From the NCBI GenBank assembly GCA_947428835.1, contig CANENE010000014.1, positions 1 to 47,323 of the forward strand: a stretch of DNA of 47,323 nt, given 5' to 3'. A program made the translations under genes and the position numbers. The notes beneath the pieces are model-generated. The model was not told where the DNA came from. It did no database searches and saw only the letters and a program-made list of their open reading frames with translations. Shown here piece after piece: positions 16,081-24,373 of this stretch; position 1 is the first letter of the stretch; each line of letters begins with the position of its first letter. Source of the DNA: an uncultured bacterium (lineage in GTDB: Bacteria; Cyanobacteriota; Vampirovibrionia; Gastranaerophilales; Gastranaerophilaceae).

Positions 16081-16422
16081 ATGTTAAAAACTGCATCTTT
16101 AGATAATATTATAAGCGAATATTACGACGAAGAAATGAAAGATAGTAGTCTGTTAAATTATGAAGCAAGAATAGCTGTGTCAAAGGGAATCAGGGATTAT
16201 GCCAATGATACCTGTTTTGAGTACTTTAAAATAACAAATTCAATCAAAAGAGTTAAATTGAGAACAACCGAAAAGGCTGATTTTATAGTAAGAGATTTTA
16301 ATAAAAAACTAAGAAAAGAAAAAAGAAAAAGCCTACTCTATGTTAATTCCATTTTTCTTAAGCGCATCAATAAAAGACTGCGCAACCTGCTTTTGAATCT
16401 CAATGGGGACAACTCTCAATAA
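16081..16422 (+). CDS. Small protein after the ECF sigma factor, possible anti-sigma remnant
   Basis: 113 residues, not recognised. Its start (LDNIISEYYDEEMKDSSLLNYEARI) recalls the first helix of zinc-finger anti-sigma factors (xxLSAYLDGEL...). However, the HxxxCxxC zinc motif is absent (a single Cys at TCFEYF) and there is no transmembrane segment. The C-terminal 40 residues are strongly basic. The last 90 bp overlap the convergent gene at 16333-16653, which suggests a decayed, shifted or extended 3' end. Co-transcription with the sigma factor is supported by the 14-bp gap. Function is inferred from position only. Confidence 0.5.
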   Translation: MLKTASLDNIISEYYDEEMKDSSLLNYEARIAVSKGIRDYANDTCFEYFKITNSIKRVKLRTTEKADFIVRDFNKKLRKEKRKSLLYVNSIFLKRINKRLRNLLLNLNGDNSQ

Positions 16423-16653
16423 TTCAACAGTCTTTGAAATTACAATATCATCATCGTACCATCTTGAGCCGCCATTTATGGGTTTTGCAAGCTTGCAGAA
16501 TTTATCAATTGCTTCTTTTGAAACTTTAGATTCAACATTGCTTAAAAAAACTTCTGCTTGTTCATGAAGTTCATCTTTGTAGTCTTTCAACATATTTATA
16601 ACTTTTAAAAGCAGAGGGTCGTAATCATACCATCTTTTATACTCTTGTGCCAT
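16333..16653 (-). CDS. RWYD-repeat protein of unknown function, downstream of murA
   Basis: 106 residues made of two similar halves: KRWYDYDPLLLKVINMLKD...EVFL and SRWYDDDIVISKTVELLRV...SFID. Each starts with an RWYD(Y/D)D motif followed by an amphipathic helix pair. There is no membrane segment or signal peptide. The ATG lies inside the 3' end of murA (17-bp overlap), so translation is probably coupled. The 3' end overlaps the convergent sigma-associated ORF by 90 bp. The family is not recognised; the internal duplication suggests a pair of helical hairpins. Confidence 0.65.
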   Translation of the reverse strand: MAQEYKRWYDYDPLLLKVINMLKDYKDELHEQAEVFLSNVESKVSKEAIDKFCKLAKPINGGSRWYDDDIVISKTVELLRVVPIEIQKQVAQSFIDALKKNGINIE

Positions 16654-17959
16654 TGATACTTTCTACCTTCTTTTCTGCTGCTTTATCAACTTGTATTCTT
16701 TGAGCATCAACATTTAAAGCTCTCAATTTTTCAACAAATTTTTCATAGCCTCTATCTATATGATGTAGTGCGCCTATTTCTGTTTCACCCTTTGCCATAA
16801 CAGCTGCTGTCACCAATGCAGCACCTGCTCTTAAGTCAGTTGAAGTTACATTTGTGCCGACAAGACAATCAACACCTTTTATTATAGCATGTTTTTTATT
16901 AACTATAATATTTGCTCCCATTTTCCAAAATTCGGATATATGCATAAAGCGGTTTTCATATAAGCTTTCTGTTACAACAGAAATTCCATCCGCACAGCAT
17001 AAAAGCGCCATGGCAAGTGCTTGCAGGTCTGTTGGAAACCCGGGATATGGCTGGGTTATAAAATTCATTGCTTTTAGTCTTTGGTCGTTACTTACTTCCA
17101 TGGTATTGGGTTCAAGAAGTTTTATTTTTGCGCCCATCTCTAAAAGCTTGCCTGTAAAAAGTGTAAGGTGATTTGGAAAAATATTCTTAATAATTCCACT
17201 GCCGCGGGAAGCTATAATAATACTCATATATGTTCCGGCTTCAATTCTATCCGGAAGAGTTGTATAAGTAGAGCCTCTCAGGTCGGATTTTTTAACACCC
17301 GTTATGATAATTTCATTAGTTCCGGCCCCTTCAATTTTAGCACCCATTGATTTTAAAAAGTTTGCAAGATCAACAATTTCAGGTTCTTGTGCAGCATTTT
17401 GAATAACGGTAACTCCATCCGCTAAAACAGATGCCATCATAACATTTTCTGTAGCTCCAACTGATGGAATATCAAAGCATACGACAGCCCCAGATAATTT
17501 TGTTGTTTTTGCAACAACATAGCCATCCTCTATTTTACAGCTGCAGCCAAGAGCTTCCAAGCCTTTAAGGTGGAAATTAACCCTTCTTTCTCCAATTTTG
17601 CAGCCACCGGGCAGCGCTACTTTTGCTTCATTTAATCTGCCAACCAATGCCCCTAAAACACAGAAGCTTGCTCTCATTTTAGAAACAAATTCTTTTTCTG
17701 CTGTGCAGCTTGTAATGTTACTTGCATCTATTTCGATTTTTTTGGCAATTTTATCATATTTTGTTTTTGCTCCAAGCTGTCCTAAAACTTCAAGCATGAT
17801 TTCAACATCAGATAGTTCGGGAACATTATAAATTTCACATATTCCTGGGCACAAAAGAGAAGCTGCCATAAGCTTAAGAACGGAGTTTTTTGCACCGCTT
17901 ATACTTACTTCGCCTTTTGTAGGATTTAAGCCGCCTCTTATAATTAATTTCTCGCTCAA
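16637..17959 (-). CDS. murA: UDP-N-acetylglucosamine 1-carboxyvinyltransferase
   Basis: 440 residues, slightly longer than usual through a C-terminal tail. The protein starts EKLIIRGGLNPTKGEVSISGAKNSVLKLMAA with the UDP-GlcNAc-binding Lys-Asn. The catalytic Cys lies in ALPGGCKIGERRVNFH. PDRIEAGTY and the second EPSP-synthase-like domain (TDLQALAMALL, NRFMHISE) follow. It performs the first committed step of peptidoglycan synthesis, enolpyruvyl transfer from PEP, in the cytoplasm. Presence of Cys predicts fosfomycin sensitivity. The start codon is TTG, preceded by AAAGATGAG. The gene lies 44 bp after yidC on the same strand. Confidence 0.95.
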   Translation of the reverse strand: MSEKLIIRGGLNPTKGEVSISGAKNSVLKLMAASLLCPGICEIYNVPELSDVEIMLEVLGQLGAKTKYDKIAKKIEIDASNITSCTAEKEFVSKMRASFCVLGALVGRLNEAKVALPGGCKIGERRVNFHLKGLEALGCSCKIEDGYVVAKTTKLSGAVVCFDIPSVGATENVMMASVLADGVTVIQNAAQEPEIVDLANFLKSMGAKIEGAGTNEIIITGVKKSDLRGSTYTTLPDRIEAGTYMSIIIASRGSGIIKNIFPNHLTLFTGKLLEMGAKIKLLEPNTMEVSNDQRLKAMNFITQPYPGFPTDLQALAMALLCCADGISVVTESLYENRFMHISEFWKMGANIIVNKKHAIIKGVDCLVGTNVTSTDLRAGAALVTAAVMAKGETEIGALHHIDRGYEKFVEKLRALNVDAQRIQVDKAAEKKVESINGTRV

Positions 17960-18003
17960 GTTCTCATCTTTCTAATTGGTTCATTAAAATTATAGTATAA
18001 ATT

Positions 18004-19098
18004 TTACTTATCGTCTATTTTTGTATCAATAACTTTAGCATCAATTATACCTTCTTGTTTGTTTTTAGCTTCTTCTTTTTTATTTTCTTCAATTTCAAGT
18101 TGCTTATTAATAATTAAAGTTTGAAAAATCTGAAAAATATTACTTGTAACAAGGTATAACAATGCGCCTGCCGGAATTGGAATGAATACAAAAGTCAAAA
18201 TTATCATAGCAGGCATAATTGTACCCATTGATTTTTGAATGGCGGCTTGAGTCGGATCCTGGTTTTTAGCTTGAGTGGTTTTCATCATAATTTTTTGAGA
18301 AAACCAAATGGTCAGACCAAACAGAGCAACCAACAATATAACATCATAATGAATAGCATTTTGCGCAGGAATAGTAGGAACATCTGCTATTAAAATATCG
18401 CCTTTTCTGATAAAGGTTATGTTTTCAGTTTCTCTTGTTAAAATATTCATCACGGAAAGTTGTGCTTTTTGAACTTTATTTAATTCGGCAAATTTAAGAT
18501 TTAAGCTATCAAGAGCAAGTTTAAGTTCAACAGGTTCATTAGGGTCAATTTGCCCTTGGATGGTAACTGCCTTTTGGGGTTTTTCTATTTTAATATTTTC
18601 AAGAACTTTGCCGTCTAAGAAAACTTTTGCGCTTTTTCCTGCCTGAAATTGTGCGTTATTTGAAACACTAAATTTTCCATCGCCCGAAACACCGGCATTA
18701 GACTTAATTGTAGCATCTAATCTGTTTATAAAAAGAAAATGAGAATCACCCGCTCTTTGAATAAACATAGGATTCATCAAAGCGCTATATAGCATAATAA
18801 ATATAGGAATTTGAATAAGCATCGGAAGGCATCCGGCGGTCGGGTTAAAATTGTTTTCCTTGTAAAATTCCATCATTTTTTGCTGCATTAATTGAGGATT
18901 GTTTTTATATTTTTCTTGTATCATCTTCATTTTAGGGCTTAAATTTTGCATGTTTTTCATAGAACGCTGCTGCGATACATTTACAGGCCACAAGCACATG
19001 CGCATAATTATTGTAAAAATTATAATTGCCATACCGTATGAACCGGCATAATATGCTAATTTACTTAGTATTTCTATTGTTAAGCTTACAAAATCCAT
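18004..19098 (-). CDS. yidC: Membrane protein insertase YidC
   Basis: 364 residues. The conserved core has five transmembrane segments: AYYAGSYGMAIIIFTIIMRMCLWPVNVSQQRSMKNMQNLSPKMK, FNPTAGCLPMLIQIPIFIMLYSALM and GALLYLVTSNIFQIFQTLIINKQLE. The hydrophilic groove Arg is in the first segment. The loop between core helices (about residues 120-230) is unusually long and beta-rich, as in cyanobacterial and plastid-type proteins. The enzyme inserts and folds inner-membrane proteins with or without Sec. A GAGGAG ribosome site is present. Divergent from mnmE. Confidence 0.9.
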   Translation of the reverse strand: MDFVSLTIEILSKLAYYAGSYGMAIIIFTIIMRMCLWPVNVSQQRSMKNMQNLSPKMKMIQEKYKNNPQLMQQKMMEFYKENNFNPTAGCLPMLIQIPIFIMLYSALMNPMFIQRAGDSHFLFINRLDATIKSNAGVSGDGKFSVSNNAQFQAGKSAKVFLDGKVLENIKIEKPQKAVTIQGQIDPNEPVELKLALDSLNLKFAELNKVQKAQLSVMNILTRETENITFIRKGDILIADVPTIPAQNAIHYDVILLVALFGLTIWFSQKIMMKTTQAKNQDPTQAAIQKSMGTIMPAMIILTFVFIPIPAGALLYLVTSNIFQIFQTLIINKQLEIEENKKEEAKNKQEGIIDAKVIDTKIDDK

Positions 19099-19164
19099 TA
19101 TTCAAAATCTCCTCAAAATCGAATTTCTATATAAATTTTACTATAAACATGATAAAATTGTCCT

Positions 19165-20502
19165 ATGAATAACATTTTTGATACAATTTGCGCAATAATT
19201 ACACCAATTGCCTATGGAGCAGTCGGAATTATAAGAATATCAGGTGAAAACAGTTTTAAAATTGCAAAAGAAATTTTCTCTAAAGAAATTAAAATAGGCA
19301 GCTACACCTATGGCCACATTTTAGATGAAGACAGCTCAATAATTGATGAAGTCATCCTTCTTGCTTTTAAGGGCCCAAAAAGCTATACTGCAGAAGATGT
19401 TATAGAAATTCAAACCCACGGAAACCCTTCTATTTTAAATGCAATTTTAAATTTAATTATTAAAAAAGGTGCAAGACTAGCCGATAGAGGTGAATTTACA
19501 AAGCGCGCATTTTTAAATAAGAGATTAGATTTAACACAAGCAGAATCTATCCTTGATATTATTGAAGCAAAAAGTGAAAAATCAGCTAAAAACGCTCTTA
19601 TGGGGCTAAACGGCTACCTGAAAAAAGAAATAGAAGAGCTCAAAGAAGAACTGAAAACCTTGTATTCAAAACTTATTGCTTCCATTGATTTTCCTGAGGA
19701 TGTGGCAGAAGTTGAAAAAACATCAATCGAAACATTATGCAGCAAAACTATAGATAAAATTGATGAAATTATCCAAAATTCTAATAGTTATAATTATCTG
19801 AAAGATGGCATCAAAGCGGCACTTATTGGTGCACCAAATGTCGGCAAAAGCTCTCTTTTTAATGCGCTTTTAAATTATTCAAGGGCAATTGTAACGGATA
19901 TTGCAGGAACCACAAGAGATACAATTACAGAAAGCATTAATTTTAATGGTTATATTGTAAATTTCACAGATACAGCAGGAATTAGAGATAAAACAAAAGC
20001 AGATACGGTTGAAAAAATAGGAATTGAAAATTCAATTAAAGAAATTGAAGCATCCGATATAATTCTTTTTCTGTTTGAAAATAGCATTGATGAAATAGAT
20101 AAAAATCTTATAGAACTTGCAAAAAACAAAAAAACTATATTTTTAAAAACAAAAGCCGATATTAAATTTGGAACAAAACAAAGCGGAATTATTGAAATAA
20201 GCTCTAAAACAGGCTTTAATTTAGATATATTAAAAAATGAAATTGTTGAACATATTAAAACAATTGTTCCAAATGATACAAGCTATAGTGTAAATAAAAG
20301 ACAGCTATCATGTCTGATAAGGGCAAAAGAATCATTAAATAACGTACTAAAATCAATTAATGAAGATATCTTGCTTGATGGAGCCGACCTTTATGCAATA
20401 GATTTAAAGCAGGCAATTCTTGCTTTTGAAGAAATGTCAGGTGAAGTTTTTGAAGATAGTATTTTAGATAATATCTTTGATAATTTCTGTATCGGTAAAT
20501 AG
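19165..20502 (+). CDS. mnmE: tRNA uridine-5-carboxymethylaminomethyl modification GTPase MnmE
   Basis: 445 residues. The N-terminal folate-binding domain is followed by a helical domain containing the G domain: P-loop GAPNVGKSSLF, GTTRDT switch, DTAGIR and a C-terminal FCIGK with the catalytic Cys. With MnmG it builds cmnm5U34 in tRNAs. The NKxD motif is TKAD-like (LKTKAD), as often in this family. ATG start with upstream TATAAA-like sequence. It converges with gltX on a shared terminator. Confidence 0.95.
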   Translation: MNNIFDTICAIITPIAYGAVGIIRISGENSFKIAKEIFSKEIKIGSYTYGHILDEDSSIIDEVILLAFKGPKSYTAEDVIEIQTHGNPSILNAILNLIIKKGARLADRGEFTKRAFLNKRLDLTQAESILDIIEAKSEKSAKNALMGLNGYLKKEIEELKEELKTLYSKLIASIDFPEDVAEVEKTSIETLCSKTIDKIDEIIQNSNSYNYLKDGIKAALIGAPNVGKSSLFNALLNYSRAIVTDIAGTTRDTITESINFNGYIVNFTDTAGIRDKTKADTVEKIGIENSIKEIEASDIILFLFENSIDEIDKNLIELAKNKKTIFLKTKADIKFGTKQSGIIEISSKTGFNLDILKNEIVEHIKTIVPNDTSYSVNKRQLSCLIRAKESLNNVLKSINEDILLDGADLYAIDLKQAILAFEEMSGEVFEDSILDNIFDNFCIGK

Positions 20503-20509
20503 ATTTTAA

Positions 20510-20535
20510 AAAGGCTCTTTAATTAAAGAGCCTTT
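20510..20535. terminator. Bidirectional terminator between mnmE and gltX
   Basis: A perfect 11-bp palindrome (AAAGGCTCTTT / AAAGAGCCTTT, loop AATT) works on both strands. The gltX stop codon lies inside it at 20523-20525. Confidence 0.85.
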
Positions 20536-21968
20536 ACAATATTTAATCTGTTTATAATTTCTTCTTTTGGAAGAAGCTGGATAATTGCAGCCATATCAGC
20601 ACCTTTAGTTCTGCCTGTCAATGCTGCCCTTACTGCCCACATTGTTTCTTTTGGCTTATAGCCTTTTTGTTCTTTAAAGTATGTTCTAAAATCTGCAAGC
20701 TTATTGTGAATATCTTCATAATCATCAAGATTATAGTTTTCAATATCTTGCCTGAATTTTTCAAGAACGTCTTTAGAAAGCTCGCTGTTTAAAAGCTCTT
20801 TTACTTCATCATAATTTGGAGTTTCAAAGAAATATTGGGTATCGAATACTAAATCCTTAAGAAGCGTAATCGGTTCTCTTGTAATTTCTATAATGTGTTC
20901 CAACTGCTTTCTTGTATATTTATTTGTGTCATACATATTTAAAAATGGAAGCGCAAGATCAGTTAGGGCTGATATATCCATTTTCTTTATATATTGACCA
21001 TTCATCCAGTTTAATTTTTCATATTCAAAAATTGAATTAGAGCTGGATAATTCATTTATTCTAAAGTCAGCTGCAATAGCATCTACATCTTTAATTTCGA
21101 CTCCATCACTCGGCGCCCAGCCTAATAGTGCAACAAAATTTAATAAGGCATCAGTTAAATATCCTTCTTTGATAAAATCAGATACTGCAGTTGCGCCATG
21201 GCGCTTTGAAAGCTTACTTCTATCAGGAGCTAAAATCATACCTAAGTGCCCAAATTTTGGAACTTTAGCGCCCAATGCTTCATATATTAAAATTTGCTTT
21301 GGAGTATTTGAAATATGATCTTCGCCACGTATTACGTGAGTGATATTCATCAACATGTCATCTACAACTACAGCGAAATTATAGGTTGGAGTGCCATTTG
21401 ATTTCATTATTGCAAAATCGCCAATTAAGGATGTGTCGAATTTTAATTCACCTTTTACAAGGTCATTAAAAATGAGTTCTTTATAATCAACTTTAAATCT
21501 GATTGAAGGTTTAATTCCTTTTGCTTTTAATTCGGCTTTTTCAGCTTCGGTTAAATTTAAACACTTTCTTGAATATTTATATGGAACCTTGTTTTCTTTT
21601 GCAATTTCATGCTCTTTATCAAGGTCTTCATTGGAGCAAAAACATTCATAGGCATAGCCTTTATCAATTAGCATTTGAGCGTATTTTGGATAAATATCAA
21701 ATCTTTCTGATTGTTTATAGGGCCCATAGTTTCCGCCAACATCAGGACCTTCATCCCAATTCAGCCCCAAAGCTTTTAGGCTGTCAAAAATGTTTTGCTT
21801 GTATTCTTCCGAGCTTCTGTCTAAATCAGTGTCTTCAATTCTTAAAACATATTCACCGCCCATTTTTTTTGCAAAAAGAAAATTAAACAATGCGGTTCTT
21901 GCTGTTCCTATGTGTAAATTCCCCGATGGAGAAGGAGCAATTCTAACTCTTACTTTTTCATCACTCAT
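20523..21968 (-). CDS. gltX: Glutamyl-tRNA synthetase
   Basis: 481 residues, class I. The HIGH motif occurs in PSPSGNLHIGTARTALFNFLFAKK and the KMSKS equivalent in SKLSKRHG. VVDDMLMNITHVIRGEDHISNTPKQ is the typical mid-region. It charges tRNA-Glu and possibly tRNA-Gln if the indirect route is used. ATG start. Its divergent neighbour is hom. Confidence 0.95.
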   Translation of the reverse strand: MSDEKVRVRIAPSPSGNLHIGTARTALFNFLFAKKMGGEYVLRIEDTDLDRSSEEYKQNIFDSLKALGLNWDEGPDVGGNYGPYKQSERFDIYPKYAQMLIDKGYAYECFCSNEDLDKEHEIAKENKVPYKYSRKCLNLTEAEKAELKAKGIKPSIRFKVDYKELIFNDLVKGELKFDTSLIGDFAIMKSNGTPTYNFAVVVDDMLMNITHVIRGEDHISNTPKQILIYEALGAKVPKFGHLGMILAPDRSKLSKRHGATAVSDFIKEGYLTDALLNFVALLGWAPSDGVEIKDVDAIAADFRINELSSSNSIFEYEKLNWMNGQYIKKMDISALTDLALPFLNMYDTNKYTRKQLEHIIEITREPITLLKDLVFDTQYFFETPNYDEVKELLNSELSKDVLEKFRQDIENYNLDDYEDIHNKLADFRTYFKEQKGYKPKETMWAVRAALTGRTKGADMAAIIQLLPKEEIINRLNIVKAL

Positions 21969-22045
21969 TTATAATCGTCCTTATTAAAAATAGTTTCTTT
22001 TAATTTTATACTACATCAAAAAAATTTTTATGTTATTATTTTTCT

Positions 22046-23308
22046 ATGAATAATAAATTAAAAATCGGAATTATCGGGCTTGGAACCGTTGGGCAGGGAG
22101 TTTACAAAGTTTTAAAAAACTTTGATGACATAGAGATAGTTTCCTGTGCTGTAAAAAATTTAAACAAAAAAAGAGAAGTAGAGGTTAATAATTTAACCGA
22201 TGATGTTATGTCAATTGCAAAAAATCCTGATGTTGATGTTGTTGTTGAAGTTGCAGGCGGCATTGGAGTTTTTGATGCCTTAAAAGAAGCAATTAAAAAC
22301 GGAAAACACATAGTAACTGCCAATAAAGAACTTTTGGCCCGTCATGGGGCTGAATTATTTGATTTAGCCAAAAAATATAATACCGCAATTCTCTACGAAG
22401 CTGCCGTTGCGGGAGGAATTCCTATTATTCTTCCAATCAAAACAAGCTTGGCTGCCAATAAATTTTCTAAAGTTGCAGGTATTTTAAATGGCACAACAAA
22501 CTATATACTAACTAAAATGGAAGAAGAAAATCTGTCTTATGAAGATTGTTTGGCTAAAGCGCAAAAATTAGGATACGCCGAAACTGACCCTACAGGTGAC
22601 GTCGAAGGGTTTGATGCTATGTATAAAATAGCAATTTTGGCTAACATTGTTTTTGACAAAAGAATTGATGTCAATAAAATATATAGAGAAGGCATCACAA
22701 AAATTTCCGCCCAAGACATCAAAATTGCAGATGAGCTTGGCTATAAAATAAAACTTATTGCACAGGCAAAAACCTTTAATGATGATGAAAATACCCTTGA
22801 TATAAGAGTGCATCCTATGCTTGTTGATAAGAACAATTCTATTTCAGATATCAGAAATGCAACAAACGCTGTTATGCTAAATGGTTTTCCTGTTGATAAA
22901 GTTATGTTTGTAGGCCCCGGTGCCGGCGAATTTCCAACAGCAAGCTCGGTTGTAGGAGACATTCTTGCAATCAAAGCAGAAAACCACAGAAAAGATGATG
23001 TTCTTCCGATGATGGGCTGCAAGCACGAATCTTATGCTAATCAAATTAGCATAGAAGAAACAAAAAATTGCTATTATCTTAGAATTAAAGCAGATAATAC
23101 TCCGGGCGAAATCGGCAAAATCGGTACAGCCTGCGGAGAATACAAAATTAACTTATCTTGTATCATTCAAAGAGAACTTGATACAAAAGGAGATGCTACA
23201 ATCATTGTAATAACTGAAAAATGTCTTGAAAAAGACATGAATTCAATGATAACAAGCATTGAAAAAGACAGTAAAACAAAAGTACTTAACAAAATAAGGG
23301 TAATGTAG
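22046..23308 (+). CDS. hom: Homoserine dehydrogenase with C-terminal ACT domain
   Basis: 420 residues. Rossmann GLGTVGQGVYKVL lies at the N-terminus. The catalytic domain contains TANKELLARHG, YEAAVAGGIPII and NGTTNYILTKM with the GYAETDPTGDVEGFDA signature. The last ~80 residues (YYLRIKADNTPGEIGKIGTACGEYKINLSCIIQRE) form an ACT domain for allosteric, probably threonine, control. It reduces aspartate semialdehyde to homoserine. thrC begins at the very next base, so the genes are translationally coupled. Confidence 0.95.
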   Translation: MNNKLKIGIIGLGTVGQGVYKVLKNFDDIEIVSCAVKNLNKKREVEVNNLTDDVMSIAKNPDVDVVVEVAGGIGVFDALKEAIKNGKHIVTANKELLARHGAELFDLAKKYNTAILYEAAVAGGIPIILPIKTSLAANKFSKVAGILNGTTNYILTKMEEENLSYEDCLAKAQKLGYAETDPTGDVEGFDAMYKIAILANIVFDKRIDVNKIYREGITKISAQDIKIADELGYKIKLIAQAKTFNDDENTLDIRVHPMLVDKNNSISDIRNATNAVMLNGFPVDKVMFVGPGAGEFPTASSVVGDILAIKAENHRKDDVLPMMGCKHESYANQISIEETKNCYYLRIKADNTPGEIGKIGTACGEYKINLSCIIQRELDTKGDATIIVITEKCLEKDMNSMITSIEKDSKTKVLNKIRVM

Positions 23309-24361
23309 ATGAGATACTTAGGACTTATTGAAAAATACAGAAAATATCTTCCTGTCAGTGAAAACACTAAAATAATTTCACTTTGCGAAGGAAATACGCC
23401 ATTAATTAAAGCTGATAATTTGGCAAAAAGACTTGGCCTAAAAGCTGAAATATATTTAAAATATGAAGGCTTAAACCCGACAGGAAGCTTTAAAGACAGA
23501 GGCATGACAATGGCAGTTACAAAAGCTTATGAAAGTGGCTCTAACGCCGTTATTTGCGCTTCAACAGGTAACACTTCAGCTTCTGCTGCAGCGTATGCAG
23601 CCAGAGCTAAGATGAAATGCTATGTTTTAATCCCCGATGGACATATTGCAATGGGCAAACTATCACAAGCTATGATGTATGGCGCTAAAGTTATTGCAAT
23701 AGATGGCAACTTCGACGAAGCACTTGATGCTGTTCGCGAAATTTCATCAAAAGAACCGATTACCCTTGTAAATTCAGTAAATCCATATAGAATAGAAGGA
23801 CAAAAAACAGGTTCATTTGAAATAGTTGATGCACTTGGCGATGCCCCGGATTATCACTTTATCCCTGTTGGAAATGCAGGAAATATTACTGCCTATTGGA
23901 AAGGTTATAAAGAATATTTTGAAGATAAAAAATCAACTAAGCTTCCAATGATGATGGGCTTTCAGGCATCAGGTGCCGCTCCAATAGTTTTAGGTTACAA
24001 AGTAGACAATCCGGAAACTATTGCAACGGCAATAAGAATCGGCAATCCTGCAAGTTGGAAATTCGCTGAAGCCGCAAGGGATGAATCAAAAGGAGTCATT
24101 GATATGGTAGGGGATGAAGAAATTCTTGAAGCTTATAGAATTTTAGCCCGCGAAGAAGGAGTATTTGCTGAACCCGGTTCAATTGCTTCCATTGCAGGGC
24201 TTATTAAATACAAAGATAAAATAAAGGAAGGTTCAAAAATTGTTTGCATTCTAACCGGAAACGGTCTAAAAGACCCAAATACTGCAATTGAACATTCTGA
24301 TGCTGTCGTTCATAAAACGAGTGCAAAAATTGATGACATAATTAAAATCATAAAAGGCTAA
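23309..24361 (+). CDS. thrC: Threonine synthase
   Basis: 350 residues, PLP-dependent fold type II. The PLP lysine lies in [30 protein letters not shown] and [17 protein letters not shown] complete the phosphate- and cofactor-binding loops. It converts O-phospho-L-homoserine to threonine. The ATG follows the hom stop codon without a gap, and leuS begins 12 bp downstream. The homoserine kinase expected between Hom and ThrC is not encoded in this window. Confidence 0.95.
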   Translation: MRYLGLIEKYRKYLPVSENTKIISLCEGNTPLIKADNLAKRLGLKAEIYLKYEGLNPTGSFKDRGMTMAVTKAYESGSNAVICASTGNTSASAAAYAARAKMKCYVLIPDGHIAMGKLSQAMMYGAKVIAIDGNFDEALDAVREISSKEPITLVNSVNPYRIEGQKTGSFEIVDALGDAPDYHFIPVGNAGNITAYWKGYKEYFEDKKSTKLPMMMGFQASGAAPIVLGYKVDNPETIATAIRIGNPASWKFAEAARDESKGVIDMVGDEEILEAYRILAREEGVFAEPGSIASIAGLIKYKDKIKEGSKIVCILTGNGLKDPNTAIEHSDAVVHKTSAKIDDIIKIIKG

Positions 24362-24373
24362 AAGGTAATAAAT

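Noticed and set aside
16081-16422. Confident anti-sigma factor assignment
   Set aside because: Zinc-binding HxxxCxxC and a transmembrane helix are missing; only position and a weak N-terminal resemblance support it.
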